DNA of 13,038 nucleotides, taken from positions 1 to 13,038 of the forward strand of contig CAIOKW010000143.1 in NCBI GenBank assembly GCA_903858975.1. The letters run 5' to 3'. Of the stretch, positions 1 to 6,580 are shown piece after piece. The notes below the pieces were generated by a model. The model worked only from the letters and a program-made list of their open reading frames with translations, did no database searches and was not told the DNA's origin. The position numbers and the translations under genes are program-made. The DNA is from Oligoflexia bacterium (GTDB lineage: Bacteria; Bdellovibrionota; UBA1018; CAIMNF01). Every line of letters begins with the position of its first letter. Positions within the stretch are counted from its first letter, which is position 1.

Positions 1-56
1 ACTTTGTGGATTTAGTTTGGATTTACTTGTTCCCATTGCTTTATTTGGTGAGCTAA
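1..56 (+). CDS. Cytochrome c oxidase subunit III, C-terminal end (partial)
   Basis: Only the last 17 codons and the TAA stop (54-56) are inside the window, read in the frame beginning at base 3. They encode FVDLVWIYLFPLLYLVS, which matches the usual end of heme-copper oxidase subunit III, where a conserved HFVDxVW motif opens the last transmembrane helix. The following gene starts 15 bp downstream and encodes an oxidase subunit IV, which supports the call. Subunit III is a membrane protein that stabilises the catalytic subunit I. The rest of the gene, and presumably subunits I and II, lie upstream of the window. Confidence 0.82.
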   Translation, partial: FVDLVWIYLFPLLYLVS

Positions 57-71
57 GGAGAGGAAAGAAAT

Positions 72-863
72 ATGTCAGATCATCATAATCATAAAAGTCA
101 TCACATTCTCTCAAACGCAATGGCGTGGAAAATCTTTGGGTGCTTAATTGCGCTCACTCTGATCACCGTAGGTGTGGCTCAGATTGATTTAGGTCCATTC
201 AACTTCGCTGTCGCGATGTTAGTGGCTTCCATTAAGGCTTCACTCGTTTGTATGTTCTTCATAGGACTCAAGTACGATCACAAGGAAAATACGGTCATTT
301 TTTCGACCTCATTTATTTTCATGTCGATCTTCATGATTCTTACCTTTGGGGATTTGCTCACACGCGGAGATGTATACGTAAAAGATATGCAGCACATTAT
401 TCCAGAAGGAGCGGTTGCCGCTTCCACGAAGTCCAAGTTTGATAAGGCTTGGGTAGCGAGCCCAGAGCTGGTTGCGCATGGGAAAGAGCAGTTTATGGCT
501 CAATGTGTGGCCTGCCATGGAGCTGCGGGAGAAGGAAATGGGCCGGCATCAGCAGGTCTTAATCCTAAGCCACGTAACTTTACGAAAGCTGAGAACTGGA
601 AAAATGGTCGTAAGCCAAGCAATATTTTCGGTACCCTTACCAAGGGCTTGAATCAAATGCCTGCGTTTGCGACTTTGCCTCCCGATGATCGCTGGTCATT
701 GGTGCACTATGTGAGATCTCTTGGACCACACGAAGGAGAGAAGGATAGTGATGAGGATCTGAAGAAGATTGGTATCGATCCTACTAAAGCCGATGGCGGT
801 GGTAGTGCAGAGAAGTCGATTCCGATTGGACTTGCGATTGATCAAGTAAGCGAAGGAAAATAG
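72..863 (+). CDS. Cytochrome c oxidase subunit IV fused to a periplasmic cytochrome c domain
   Basis: This 263-residue protein has two parts. Residues about 17-96 form three transmembrane helices (about 20-40, 44-66, 74-96), the layout of prokaryotic cytochrome oxidase subunit IV. Residues about 130-218 form a class I cytochrome c domain with the heme-attachment motif CVACH (145-149) and a probable axial methionine at M196 in LNQMPAF. With a cytoplasmic N-terminus, three helices place the heme domain in the periplasm, where it could feed electrons to the oxidase. The N-terminus is histidine-rich (5 His in the first 11 residues), and the tail after residue 218 is charged and probably flexible. 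AGGAG at 56-60, touching the stop codon of the previous gene, precedes the ATG, so the two are one operon. In classical caa3 oxidases the extra cytochrome c is on subunit II; here it is on subunit IV. Family assignment is confident; the electron route is inferred. Confidence 0.88.
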   Translation: MSDHHNHKSHHILSNAMAWKIFGCLIALTLITVGVAQIDLGPFNFAVAMLVASIKASLVCMFFIGLKYDHKENTVIFSTSFIFMSIFMILTFGDLLTRGDVYVKDMQHIIPEGAVAASTKSKFDKAWVASPELVAHGKEQFMAQCVACHGAAGEGNGPASAGLNPKPRNFTKAENWKNGRKPSNIFGTLTKGLNQMPAFATLPPDDRWSLVHYVRSLGPHEGEKDSDEDLKKIGIDPTKADGGGSAEKSIPIGLAIDQVSEGK

Positions 864-881
864 TCCTTAATAATTTAAATG

Positions 882-919
882 AAAAAGGGGAAGGCTGAAT
901 CAGCCTTCCCCTTTTTTTT
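882..919. terminator. Bidirectional rho-independent terminator between convergent genes
   Basis: A GC-rich stem GGGGAAGGCT (887-896) pairs perfectly with AGCCTTCCCC (902-911) around a 5-nt loop. It is flanked by five A's on the left (882-886) and eight T's on the right (912-919), so it works as a terminator on either strand. It sits between the end of the oxidase gene (863) and the stop codon of the convergent phosphoglycerate mutase gene (918-920), whose stop lies in the T tract. Confidence 0.93.
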
Positions 920-1607
920 ATTCAATGTATCCATCTTTTAAGAGCGTGAGCTTCGAGTCGAATTCAAAGATCCAAGGCTTACCAGTCGGAATGTTGAGCT
1001 CGAGAATTTCTTCATTGGTCATTTTTTTGATGAGCTTTACCAGCCCACGAAGGCTGTTACCGTGAGCAACGATCAGAATATTTTCCCCGAGTGCAAGTTT
1101 GGGAGCAATCTCGTCATTCCAGATGGGCATGACTCTTTCAATCGTAGATTTTAAAGATTCAGCTAAGGGAAGATCACTCAACCCTAAAATCGAGTACCTT
1201 GGGTCATTTTTGGGGTTCATTTCTGAACTGGGATCGAGAAGCGGAGGAAGGGTATCAAATGAGCGTCTCCAGATCTTGACCTGAGCGTCTCCGTATTGTT
1301 TCGCAGTCTCTTCTTTGTTTAATCCTTGAAGTGCTCCGTAATGGCGCTCATTAAGCCGCCAGGATCGTGTGACAGGGTACCAAAGGCGATCCATCGTATC
1401 CAGTGCATAAAAGTGGGTTTTGATCGCCCGCTTGAGTACAGAGGTATAGGTGTGGTGAAAGTCAAAGCCGAGCGTTTTGAGGAGCTTTCCAGCGCCCTCT
1501 GCCTCTTTCACTCCCTTTTCAGAAAGGTCGACATCGACCCATCCCGTAAAACGATTTTCGAGATTCCATTGGCTTTCACCGTGACGAAGAATGACTAGTT
1601 TTCCCAT
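918..1607 (-). CDS. gpmA: 2,3-bisphosphoglycerate-dependent phosphoglycerate mutase
   Basis: This 229-residue cytoplasmic enzyme interconverts 3- and 2-phosphoglycerate in glycolysis and gluconeogenesis through a phosphohistidine. The N-terminal RHG motif carries the phosphorylated H9 with R8. The second catalytic histidine is H182 (AHGNS), and the conserved WRLNERHYGALQGLNK block holds the acid E87 and substrate-binding R88. Length and these blocks fit the cofactor-dependent dPGM family rather than shorter related phosphatases. The ATG at 1605-1607 gives the canonical start MGKLVILRHGES. No Shine-Dalgarno sequence is visible before it, and I found no convincing promoter on this strand in the 53 bp separating it from feoA. 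The gene is transcribed away from feoAB and towards the oxidase operon, with a shared terminator at its 3' end. Confidence 0.95.
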   Translation of the reverse strand: MGKLVILRHGESQWNLENRFTGWVDVDLSEKGVKEAEGAGKLLKTLGFDFHHTYTSVLKRAIKTHFYALDTMDRLWYPVTRSWRLNERHYGALQGLNKEETAKQYGDAQVKIWRRSFDTLPPLLDPSSEMNPKNDPRYSILGLSDLPLAESLKSTIERVMPIWNDEIAPKLALGENILIVAHGNSLRGLVKLIKKMTNEEILELNIPTGKPWIFEFDSKLTLLKDGYIE

Positions 1608-1631
1608 GATGTTTGACAGAATAACACATCC

Positions 1632-1660
1632 TTGACCGAGTGAAAGGCTTAGGATATAAG
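1632..1660 (+). promoter_or_regulatory. Predicted sigma-70-type promoter of feoAB
   Basis: TTGACC (1632-1637) is a 5/6 match to the -35 consensus. It is separated by exactly 17 bp from TATAAG (1655-1660), a good -10 element. The expected transcription start is about 1666-1668, inside the palindrome described next and almost on the start codon of feoA. A second TTGACA (1613-1618) has no -10 at a suitable distance. This is a prediction from sequence only. Confidence 0.62.
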
Positions 1661-1933
1661 ATGAGAATGATTCTCAATAGCGAAAGTTCGCATAAGCTCG
1701 GTGAACTCAACCCTGGTGAAAAGGGAGAGATCATTGGCTTTTGTATTGATGATGATTATCAAAGTTTTTTGCACCGCTTATGTGAAGTCGGTTTCATTGT
1801 AGGGGAGTCAGTGGAAGTCCTTCAGGATGCCCCTATCGGCCATGATCCCATCAGTATCCGGGTGAAGGATGCTGTGTATGCGCTCAGGCGAGAGGACGCA
1901 AATCTCATTCGAGTGGTAAAAGCAAATTCATGA
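1661..1933 (+). CDS. feoA: Ferrous iron transport protein A
   Basis: This 90-residue cytoplasmic protein has an SH3-like FeoA fold. Conserved features are the opening LGELNPGEKGEI (13-24), the RLCEVGFIVGE turn (39-49), the APIGHDPISIRV segment (57-68) and the closing ALRREDANLIRV (74-85). FeoA is needed for FeoB-dependent Fe(II) uptake and is thought to bind FeoB. I chose the ATG at 1661 because AGGA (1651-1654) lies 6 bp upstream. An in-frame GTG at 1640 would extend it by 7 residues but lies inside the predicted promoter spacer. If transcription starts near 1667, the message would be leaderless or nearly so, and the ATG at 1667 would then be the start. The stop codon overlaps the feoB start in an ATGA, indicating translational coupling. 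A Fur-type box overlies the start. Confidence 0.9.
   Translation: MRMILNSESSHKLGELNPGEKGEIIGFCIDDDYQSFLHRLCEVGFIVGESVEVLQDAPIGHDPISIRVKDAVYALRREDANLIRVVKANS
1662..1676. promoter_or_regulatory. Fur-type iron box over the feoA start
   Basis: TGAGAATGATTCTCA is a perfect 7-1-7 inverted repeat. It differs from the known Fur core TGATAATNATTATCA at only two symmetric positions. It begins within the feoA ATG (1661) and covers the predicted transcription start, so bound Fur would block RNA polymerase when iron is plentiful. This is the expected control for a ferrous-iron transporter. Because the box is also coding sequence, its bases specify part of the first five FeoA residues. Confidence 0.72.
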
Positions 1934-3801
1934 ATAGAAAAAGAATTGCATTGGTCGGCACACCAAACGCTGGGAAAACAGCATTATTTAATTCGCTTAC
2001 TCATTCTCATCAGAGGGTGGCGAACTATTCTGGGGTCACAGTGGAGAGCGCTGAGGCCGATTTCTTTTTACCTAGCGGTGATTTGGCAACGCTTATTGAT
2101 CTTCCAGGGGCTTACAGTTTACGTCCTTACACCGAGGATGAAGGTGTTTTAACTCGTGCGCTTCAAACAGACCAGTACGACGGAATGATTTTGGTGGTCG
2201 ATGCAACACAACCGGAGCGGGCCATCCGATTTTTGATTGAGGTTCTTGATTCAACCGAAATGCCTGCCGTGATTGCCCTCAATATGATTGATCTTGCTGA
2301 TGAGCGTGGATTTGAATTCGACCTCGTTCAGTTTTCTGCCTTGATGGGTGTGCCGGTCATTCCCTGTGTCGCGACTAAAAAACGCGGAATCCGTGAACTG
2401 GGTGGAGCGCTTGAAGTTTCACTAAAAAATCAAAAACGAACGAAGGACATATTCCTGGGTGAAAAGAGCCAGGATCTTTCGGGTCGAGAGATTTCACTTC
2501 AAATCTTGGCTTTCTACAAGAAGGCAGACGAGCTTTTAAAACATATTTTGCTCAGAAAAGGTTTTCCAGATTATCGGAGCCAGAAAATTGATCGCATCAT
2601 TCTTCACCCCTTTTGGGGAATGATGATTCTACTGACAGTATTGGGCATTACATTTCAGCTGATGTTTAATTTAGCCAAGTATCCCATGGACGCGATCGAT
2701 GGAAGCTTTAAATGGCTTCAGGGATTGGTGAGTCATAGCCCCCTTCCAGAATTATTGAGAAGTTTTTTAGCGGACGGCGTTCTTGCGGGAATGGGTGGGA
2801 CCTTGGTGTTTCTTCCACAGATTTTGATTCTCTTTGGACTCATTCTCTTTTTAGAAGATTTTGGATTTATGTCTCGCGCGGTCTTTTTGCTCGATCACCT
2901 CATGGGTAAAGTGGGATTGCATGGACGTGCTTTTCTGCCTTTGCTTTCAAGCTATGCCTGTAATGTTCCGGGAATTATGGCAACGCGAACGATTGAAAGT
3001 AAGCGGGATCGAATTATTACAACACTGATTATCCCGCTCACGACCTGTTCCGCACGAATTCCGGTTTATACCTTGTTGATTTCTGCGTTTGTTCCAAATA
3101 CAGCCGTTTTTTTGGGGATTAAGCTTCAGGGGCTGGTGATGCTCGGACTTTATGTGGCGGGTATTTTATTCTCAGTTTTGATGGGTGGGGTCTTTAAGCG
3201 GTTTCTATTAAAAGGGAAGCGGCCACCGCTTTTAATTGAATTGCCGTCCTATAAATTGCCCTCGGTGTCGAGTCTCATGAAAGGCTTGGTCTATCGAACC
3301 CGTTTGTTCTTAAGGCGTGTGGGAACCGTGATTCTCGTACTTTCTGTTTTGATTTGGGTTCTGCTGACATTTCCTAGAGCACCAGAGGGAAAAATTCATG
3401 GAATTGATCAGAGCTACGCAGGTCGATTTGGACATTTTATTGAGCCAGCCATTAAGCCCATTGGTTTTGATTGGCGCATTGGAATGGCCTTGATTCCAAC
3501 CTTTGCAGCACGTGAAGTGATGGTAAGCACTCTTGCTACCGTCTACTCTATTGAAGAGGGAGGAGAGGTTTCTAATACGGAAAAACTCAGTACAGTAATC
3601 CAAAAGGAATGGGGACTTGCGACGGGCCTTAGTCTTTTGGTTTGGTTTATTTTTGCGCCCATGTGTATTTCTACTCTTGCAACAGCACGCAGAGAATTAC
3701 AAAGCAGTGGATACATGTTGTTAATGCTCGGCTACCTTTTTGCCTTTGCTTATGTGGGGTCTTTTCTCACCTATCGTCTGGTGAACTTATTAGTTCGATA
3801 G
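1930..3801 (+). CDS. feoB: Ferrous iron transport protein B (G-protein-coupled Fe(II) permease)
   Basis: This 623-residue inner-membrane protein imports Fe(II). Its N-terminal GTPase domain shows G1 GTPNAGKT (10-17), the G2 threonine T37, G3 DLPG (57-60), G4 NMID (118-121) and a G5-like segment near 147-150. A short helical GDI-like region follows, up to about residue 220. The membrane part starts near 226. It contains both conserved gate motifs, with C344 in CNVPGIMATR and C373 in TTCSARIPVY, and a later conserved segment APMCISTLATARRE (576-589). At 623 residues it is at the short end for FeoB, and no feoC follows. It starts within the ATGA overlap with feoA and shares the upstream Fur-type control. 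Its last 35 bp overlap the convergent gene on the other strand. All key motifs are intact, so it is probably functional. Confidence 0.95.
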   Translation: MNRKRIALVGTPNAGKTALFNSLTHSHQRVANYSGVTVESAEADFFLPSGDLATLIDLPGAYSLRPYTEDEGVLTRALQTDQYDGMILVVDATQPERAIRFLIEVLDSTEMPAVIALNMIDLADERGFEFDLVQFSALMGVPVIPCVATKKRGIRELGGALEVSLKNQKRTKDIFLGEKSQDLSGREISLQILAFYKKADELLKHILLRKGFPDYRSQKIDRIILHPFWGMMILLTVLGITFQLMFNLAKYPMDAIDGSFKWLQGLVSHSPLPELLRSFLADGVLAGMGGTLVFLPQILILFGLILFLEDFGFMSRAVFLLDHLMGKVGLHGRAFLPLLSSYACNVPGIMATRTIESKRDRIITTLIIPLTTCSARIPVYTLLISAFVPNTAVFLGIKLQGLVMLGLYVAGILFSVLMGGVFKRFLLKGKRPPLLIELPSYKLPSVSSLMKGLVYRTRLFLRRVGTVILVLSVLIWVLLTFPRAPEGKIHGIDQSYAGRFGHFIEPAIKPIGFDWRIGMALIPTFAAREVMVSTLATVYSIEEGGEVSNTEKLSTVIQKEWGLATGLSLLVWFIFAPMCISTLATARRELQSSGYMLLMLGYLFAFAYVGSFLTYRLVNLLVR

Positions 3802-5242
3802 TGCCTTTTTGCCCATCGATTCGAATTTTCTGATGATCCTTGAGGTTACTGCAGGCATTTTTTGAGTTCCATACGGCTGGAATTCCTAGCTCTCTGCAGA
3901 GGATGGCCGAATGGGCGATAATAGATCCTTTTTCAACGATCAGCCCTTTAGAGCGCATGAGGATATGAATGAGCCCAGGGCCGGCGGTGGGGATAACAAT
4001 GATTTTTCCGCTGAGTTCAGTGAGTCTCGATTCAGCATCCTCTTCACTTTTTAAAACGATCACTTCGCCCACTTCGGTAAAGCCCGAGCACGCCAGACCC
4101 TTTAAATCAGAATGAATACTTGGGGTCGTGGCCAAATCGTTTTTTTCCTTTTGATCGTAAATCCGCACTCGTCGATCCATGATCAATTCTCGGAAATCAC
4201 CAGAAGCAGAATTCAGCGAAAAAATCTCGCTCAGTGTAAAATAAAAAATGTCTTCCTTAGATTCTATGGCTCCTGCGGCGCAAAGGCGTTCTCCAAACCA
4301 AAGAAAATATGATCTTAAAACACCAAAAGCGCGACACCTCATCCAGCTGGAGCTCTCACGAAGGGCGTAGGATGACTTGAGCTTACGAACAAAAAAACGA
4401 TTCAAGATGCCTTGAGAGGTGGATGTAATTTGGGTCTGATGTTTTGAAGGTTCCGAGAGGAGAATTTTTAGAAATTCAATCGGGTATTCTCGATAGGATT
4501 TCGTCTCTAGTTTGAGTTCATTCGGGCATCGATCTCCAAATTCAGCTAAGAAGTCTTGGAGAAGGTGGGAAAAGTCTTCGTCTCTCAGCTTCAGCATTTC
4601 AAACGAAAAATGATTGGTTTCGATGCAGGAGTTTAGATAGAGGCGAATGGGAAGATTATGCTCAATCGCACCTTGGAGATGGCGCATGCTTCTCAGCATG
4701 GATCGGGTCCGTGAGTCAGCAGCATCCTTAAATAAATCCGCTGGAGTTCCGTTAAACTGACGATTCAGGAATTGAGTGAGAAAAAAGGACAAGGCATCAT
4801 TAATGAGAGGGAGCTCATAGTGGTGAGGGCATTCCTGGAAAAAGCGTTTGAGGTTTGCCTGGGTTTCTGTCCACGAAGATTCGGGCGTGAGTTTTTCGCA
4901 AAGTTGTCTTTCATCTCGTAAGAAAATTTCGGTTTTCTGTGTGAAGTCAGGGCTCAGCCTTTCGAGTCTCATGAAGGTTAATAAGAATCGGATGCTGAGC
5001 CGAAATGGAAGAAGGTGTCTCCCTTCCAAAAGGTTTAGAGCTTGAAGGTTATAATAGGCTTGCCCCTCATGGAATTGGACTGGATCCTTCAGGGGAGGGA
5101 GCGCGAAGCTTTGAGACAAATGGTTATAGACATCAGAGTAGAGTTTCAAAACGATATCCTGAGTCAAGGGAGCGCACACGCCCGAAAAGCTCTCAGCGAT
5201 GTTGGCGTTATCAAAAAGGGGATATTTTGTGTTCAGCTTCAA
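3767..5242 (-). CDS. PEP-utilising enzyme mobile-domain protein without an ATP-grasp domain
   Basis: This 491-residue protein resembles the C-terminal two thirds of PEP synthase-like and rifampicin phosphotransferase-like enzymes. The N-terminus has the NIAESFSGVCAPLTQDI block (14-30), followed by a long helical region with FGDRCPNELKL (235-245) and LRESSSWMRCRAFGVLR (294-310). Residues about 385-485 form the swivelling domain that carries the catalytic phosphohistidine, H444 in AHSAILCRELGIPAV. The N-terminal nucleotide-binding (PPDK-N) domain of complete enzymes is absent and is not encoded upstream, so the natural partner or reaction is unknown. Start: an in-frame TAA lies two codons before the TTG at 5242, so this TTG (AGGG about 10 bp upstream) is the first usable start; I see no in-frame ATG near it. 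The 3' end overlaps feoB by 35 bp. Domain assignment is good; function is not assigned. Confidence 0.78.
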   Translation of the reverse strand: MKLNTKYPLFDNANIAESFSGVCAPLTQDIVLKLYSDVYNHLSQSFALPPLKDPVQFHEGQAYYNLQALNLLEGRHLLPFRLSIRFLLTFMRLERLSPDFTQKTEIFLRDERQLCEKLTPESSWTETQANLKRFFQECPHHYELPLINDALSFFLTQFLNRQFNGTPADLFKDAADSRTRSMLRSMRHLQGAIEHNLPIRLYLNSCIETNHFSFEMLKLRDEDFSHLLQDFLAEFGDRCPNELKLETKSYREYPIEFLKILLSEPSKHQTQITSTSQGILNRFFVRKLKSSYALRESSSWMRCRAFGVLRSYFLWFGERLCAAGAIESKEDIFYFTLSEIFSLNSASGDFRELIMDRRVRIYDQKEKNDLATTPSIHSDLKGLACSGFTEVGEVIVLKSEEDAESRLTELSGKIIVIPTAGPGLIHILMRSKGLIVEKGSIIAHSAILCRELGIPAVWNSKNACSNLKDHQKIRIDGQKGTIELISSPDDR

Positions 5243-5416
5243 GTTAAGTTAACCCTACCATGAGGACGGTTCGGAAATGAAGGCTCGCGTAACGGAAATT
5301 GCTCGGAATGTTAAACAGAATTGAATGAAAATCATTTAAAAACAGGACCTTAAATAGGGTTTATTTAATGCCTGAGATCTAGTTTGGGCTTGAATTTAGG
5401 CATTTGCTCAGGCAAA
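5243..5416. other. Divergent intergenic region between the PEP-domain gene and kamA
   Basis: This 174-bp region must hold the promoters of both neighbours, but no strong -35/-10 pair stands out. It contains an AT-only inverted repeat, TTAAATA (5350-5356) and TATTTAA (5362-5368) around GGGTT, and a short palindrome ATGAAAATCAT (5325-5335) that only partly resembles a Fur site. No RNA gene or small coding sequence is convincing. Confidence 0.4.
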
Positions 5417-6580
5417 ATGCTTCGCATGGCATACGATATTAAAACGATCAATACCGTCCGTGAACGTCGCTTTTCTCCAGCACCTCGTCCAGAAGTTTGG
5501 GCTGAGGCGTCAGATAAAGACTGGAACAATTGGATTTGGCAGCAACAAAAGCGCGTAAAAACGATGGAGCAGTTGGAGAAGGTGATCAATCCCACTGATG
5601 ATGAGCGCGAAGCATTCGCCCAATCCCATGAGATGTTTAATATGGGAATCACTCCTTATTATGCAGCATTGATGGATCCGAATGATCCCAATTGCCCGAT
5701 CCGCCTTCAGTCAGTGCCGGGAAAAGGGGAGTTACATATTGCTCCTGAGGATCTAGAGGATCCACTCGGAGAGGAGCGAGATATGCCGGTTCCAGGGATT
5801 ACCCATCGCTATCCGGATCGCGTACTATTTTATACGACTCATAACTGTGCGATGTATTGCCGCCATTGTACTCGTAAGCGTAAAGTAGCGGATCCTGATT
5901 CAGCGACTTCAGCAAAAGCCTTGGAAGAGGGTTTGGCTTATATTGAGCGTACGAAGTCAATTCGTGATGTGGTGATTTCAGGAGGAGATGCACTTTCGAA
6001 CTCAGATGATCGGATTGAATACATTCTATCTCGTCTTCGTGCGATGGAGCACATTGAGATCTTCCGCATTGGGACGCGTAATTTGGTTACGCTTCCTCAG
6101 CGTATTACAGATGACTTTTGTAAGATGTTAAAGAAATACCAACCGGTATTTATTCACACCCATTTCAATCATCCGAAGGAGCTCACCACAGAGGCGTTTG
6201 ATGCCTGTGCTAAGCTTGCGGACGCCGGCTGTGTGATTAACAATCAGATGGTTCTTCTGAAAGGGATTAATGACGATCCGAAAATTGTGATGGAGCTGAA
6301 TCATAAGCTACTCATGATGCGTGTTCGTCCTTACTACATGTTCCAGGCGGATCTTGCACAAGGGATCAGTCACTTTAGAACTCCAGTTGAAAAGGGCCTT
6401 GAGATCATTAAGGCGCTTCGTGGCTGGACTTCAGGGATGGCCGTTCCACACTTTGTCATTGATGCTCCGGGCGGCGGAGGAAAGATCCCACTCCTTCCTA
6501 AGTATGTGATGAATCATGAAGGTAAAGAGTGGACACTCAGAAACTACAAAGACAAAGAGTATAAGTATCTTGAGCCTTAG
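5417..6580 (+). CDS. kamA: Lysine 2,3-aminomutase (radical SAM, PLP-dependent)
   Basis: This enzyme of about 387 residues converts L-lysine to L-beta-lysine using a [4Fe-4S] cluster, S-adenosylmethionine and pyridoxal phosphate. The cluster motif is CAMYCRHC, cysteines 144, 148 and 151. SGGDAL (188-193) is the SAM-binding region. DAPGGGGK ends in K356, the PLP lysine. Both aspartates that hold the lysine side chain in characterised aminomutases appear conserved: D312 in QADL and D349 in IDAPGG. This favours lysine over glutamate as substrate. Residues 50-140 contain the ITPYYAALMDPNDPNCPIRLQ and HRYPDRVLF blocks of full KamA, longer than EF-P-type EpmB. I chose the ATG at 5417 (AGG 4 bp upstream); an ATG at 5426 is possible. 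No ablB acetyltransferase is adjacent, so the use of beta-lysine is unknown. The lipoprotein gene follows with overlap. Confidence 0.9.
   Translation: MLRMAYDIKTINTVRERRFSPAPRPEVWAEASDKDWNNWIWQQQKRVKTMEQLEKVINPTDDEREAFAQSHEMFNMGITPYYAALMDPNDPNCPIRLQSVPGKGELHIAPEDLEDPLGEERDMPVPGITHRYPDRVLFYTTHNCAMYCRHCTRKRKVADPDSATSAKALEEGLAYIERTKSIRDVVISGGDALSNSDDRIEYILSRLRAMEHIEIFRIGTRNLVTLPQRITDDFCKMLKKYQPVFIHTHFNHPKELTTEAFDACAKLADAGCVINNQMVLLKGINDDPKIVMELNHKLLMMRVRPYYMFQADLAQGISHFRTPVEKGLEIIKALRGWTSGMAVPHFVIDAPGGGGKIPLLPKYVMNHEGKEWTLRNYKDKEYKYLEP

Noticed and set aside
1618..1645. Minus-strand promoter for gpmA (TTTCAC-N16-TATTCT)
   Set aside because: The -35 matches only 2 of 6 consensus bases and the -10 only 4 of 6, so it is not supportable on sequence alone.
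1640..1660. GTG start giving a 97-residue FeoA
   Set aside because: The extra codons lie in the spacer and -10 element of the predicted promoter and have no ribosome site; FeoA homology begins well after the ATG at 1661.
3771..3801. CTATCG...CGATAG with inner GAAC...GTTC as a terminator for feoB
   Set aside because: The two paired parts are interrupted by unpaired bases, the stem is short, and the downstream T run is only five bases after a gap; it is not a convincing intrinsic terminator.
5005..5263. Small plus-strand open frames opposite the 5' end of the PEP-domain gene
   Set aside because: They lie antisense to a gene with clear domain homology, have no ribosome sites of note and encode sequences with no recognisable fold.
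5325..5335. Second Fur-type site upstream of kamA (ATGAAAATCAT)
   Set aside because: Aligned to the 19-bp Fur consensus it matches only about 12 positions, and one half-site is poor; kamA has no clear iron-uptake link.
5350..5368. TTAAATA-GGGTT-TATTTAA as a terminator or riboswitch element
   Set aside because: The stem is made only of A-T pairs and no T tract follows, so it would be weak; it is kept only as a note in the intergenic entry.
5417..6580. Glutamate 2,3-aminomutase or EF-P lysine aminomutase EpmB
   Set aside because: Both lysine-binding aspartates are present, and the protein is longer than EpmB, with the full KamA N-terminal block; no EF-P modification gene is adjacent.
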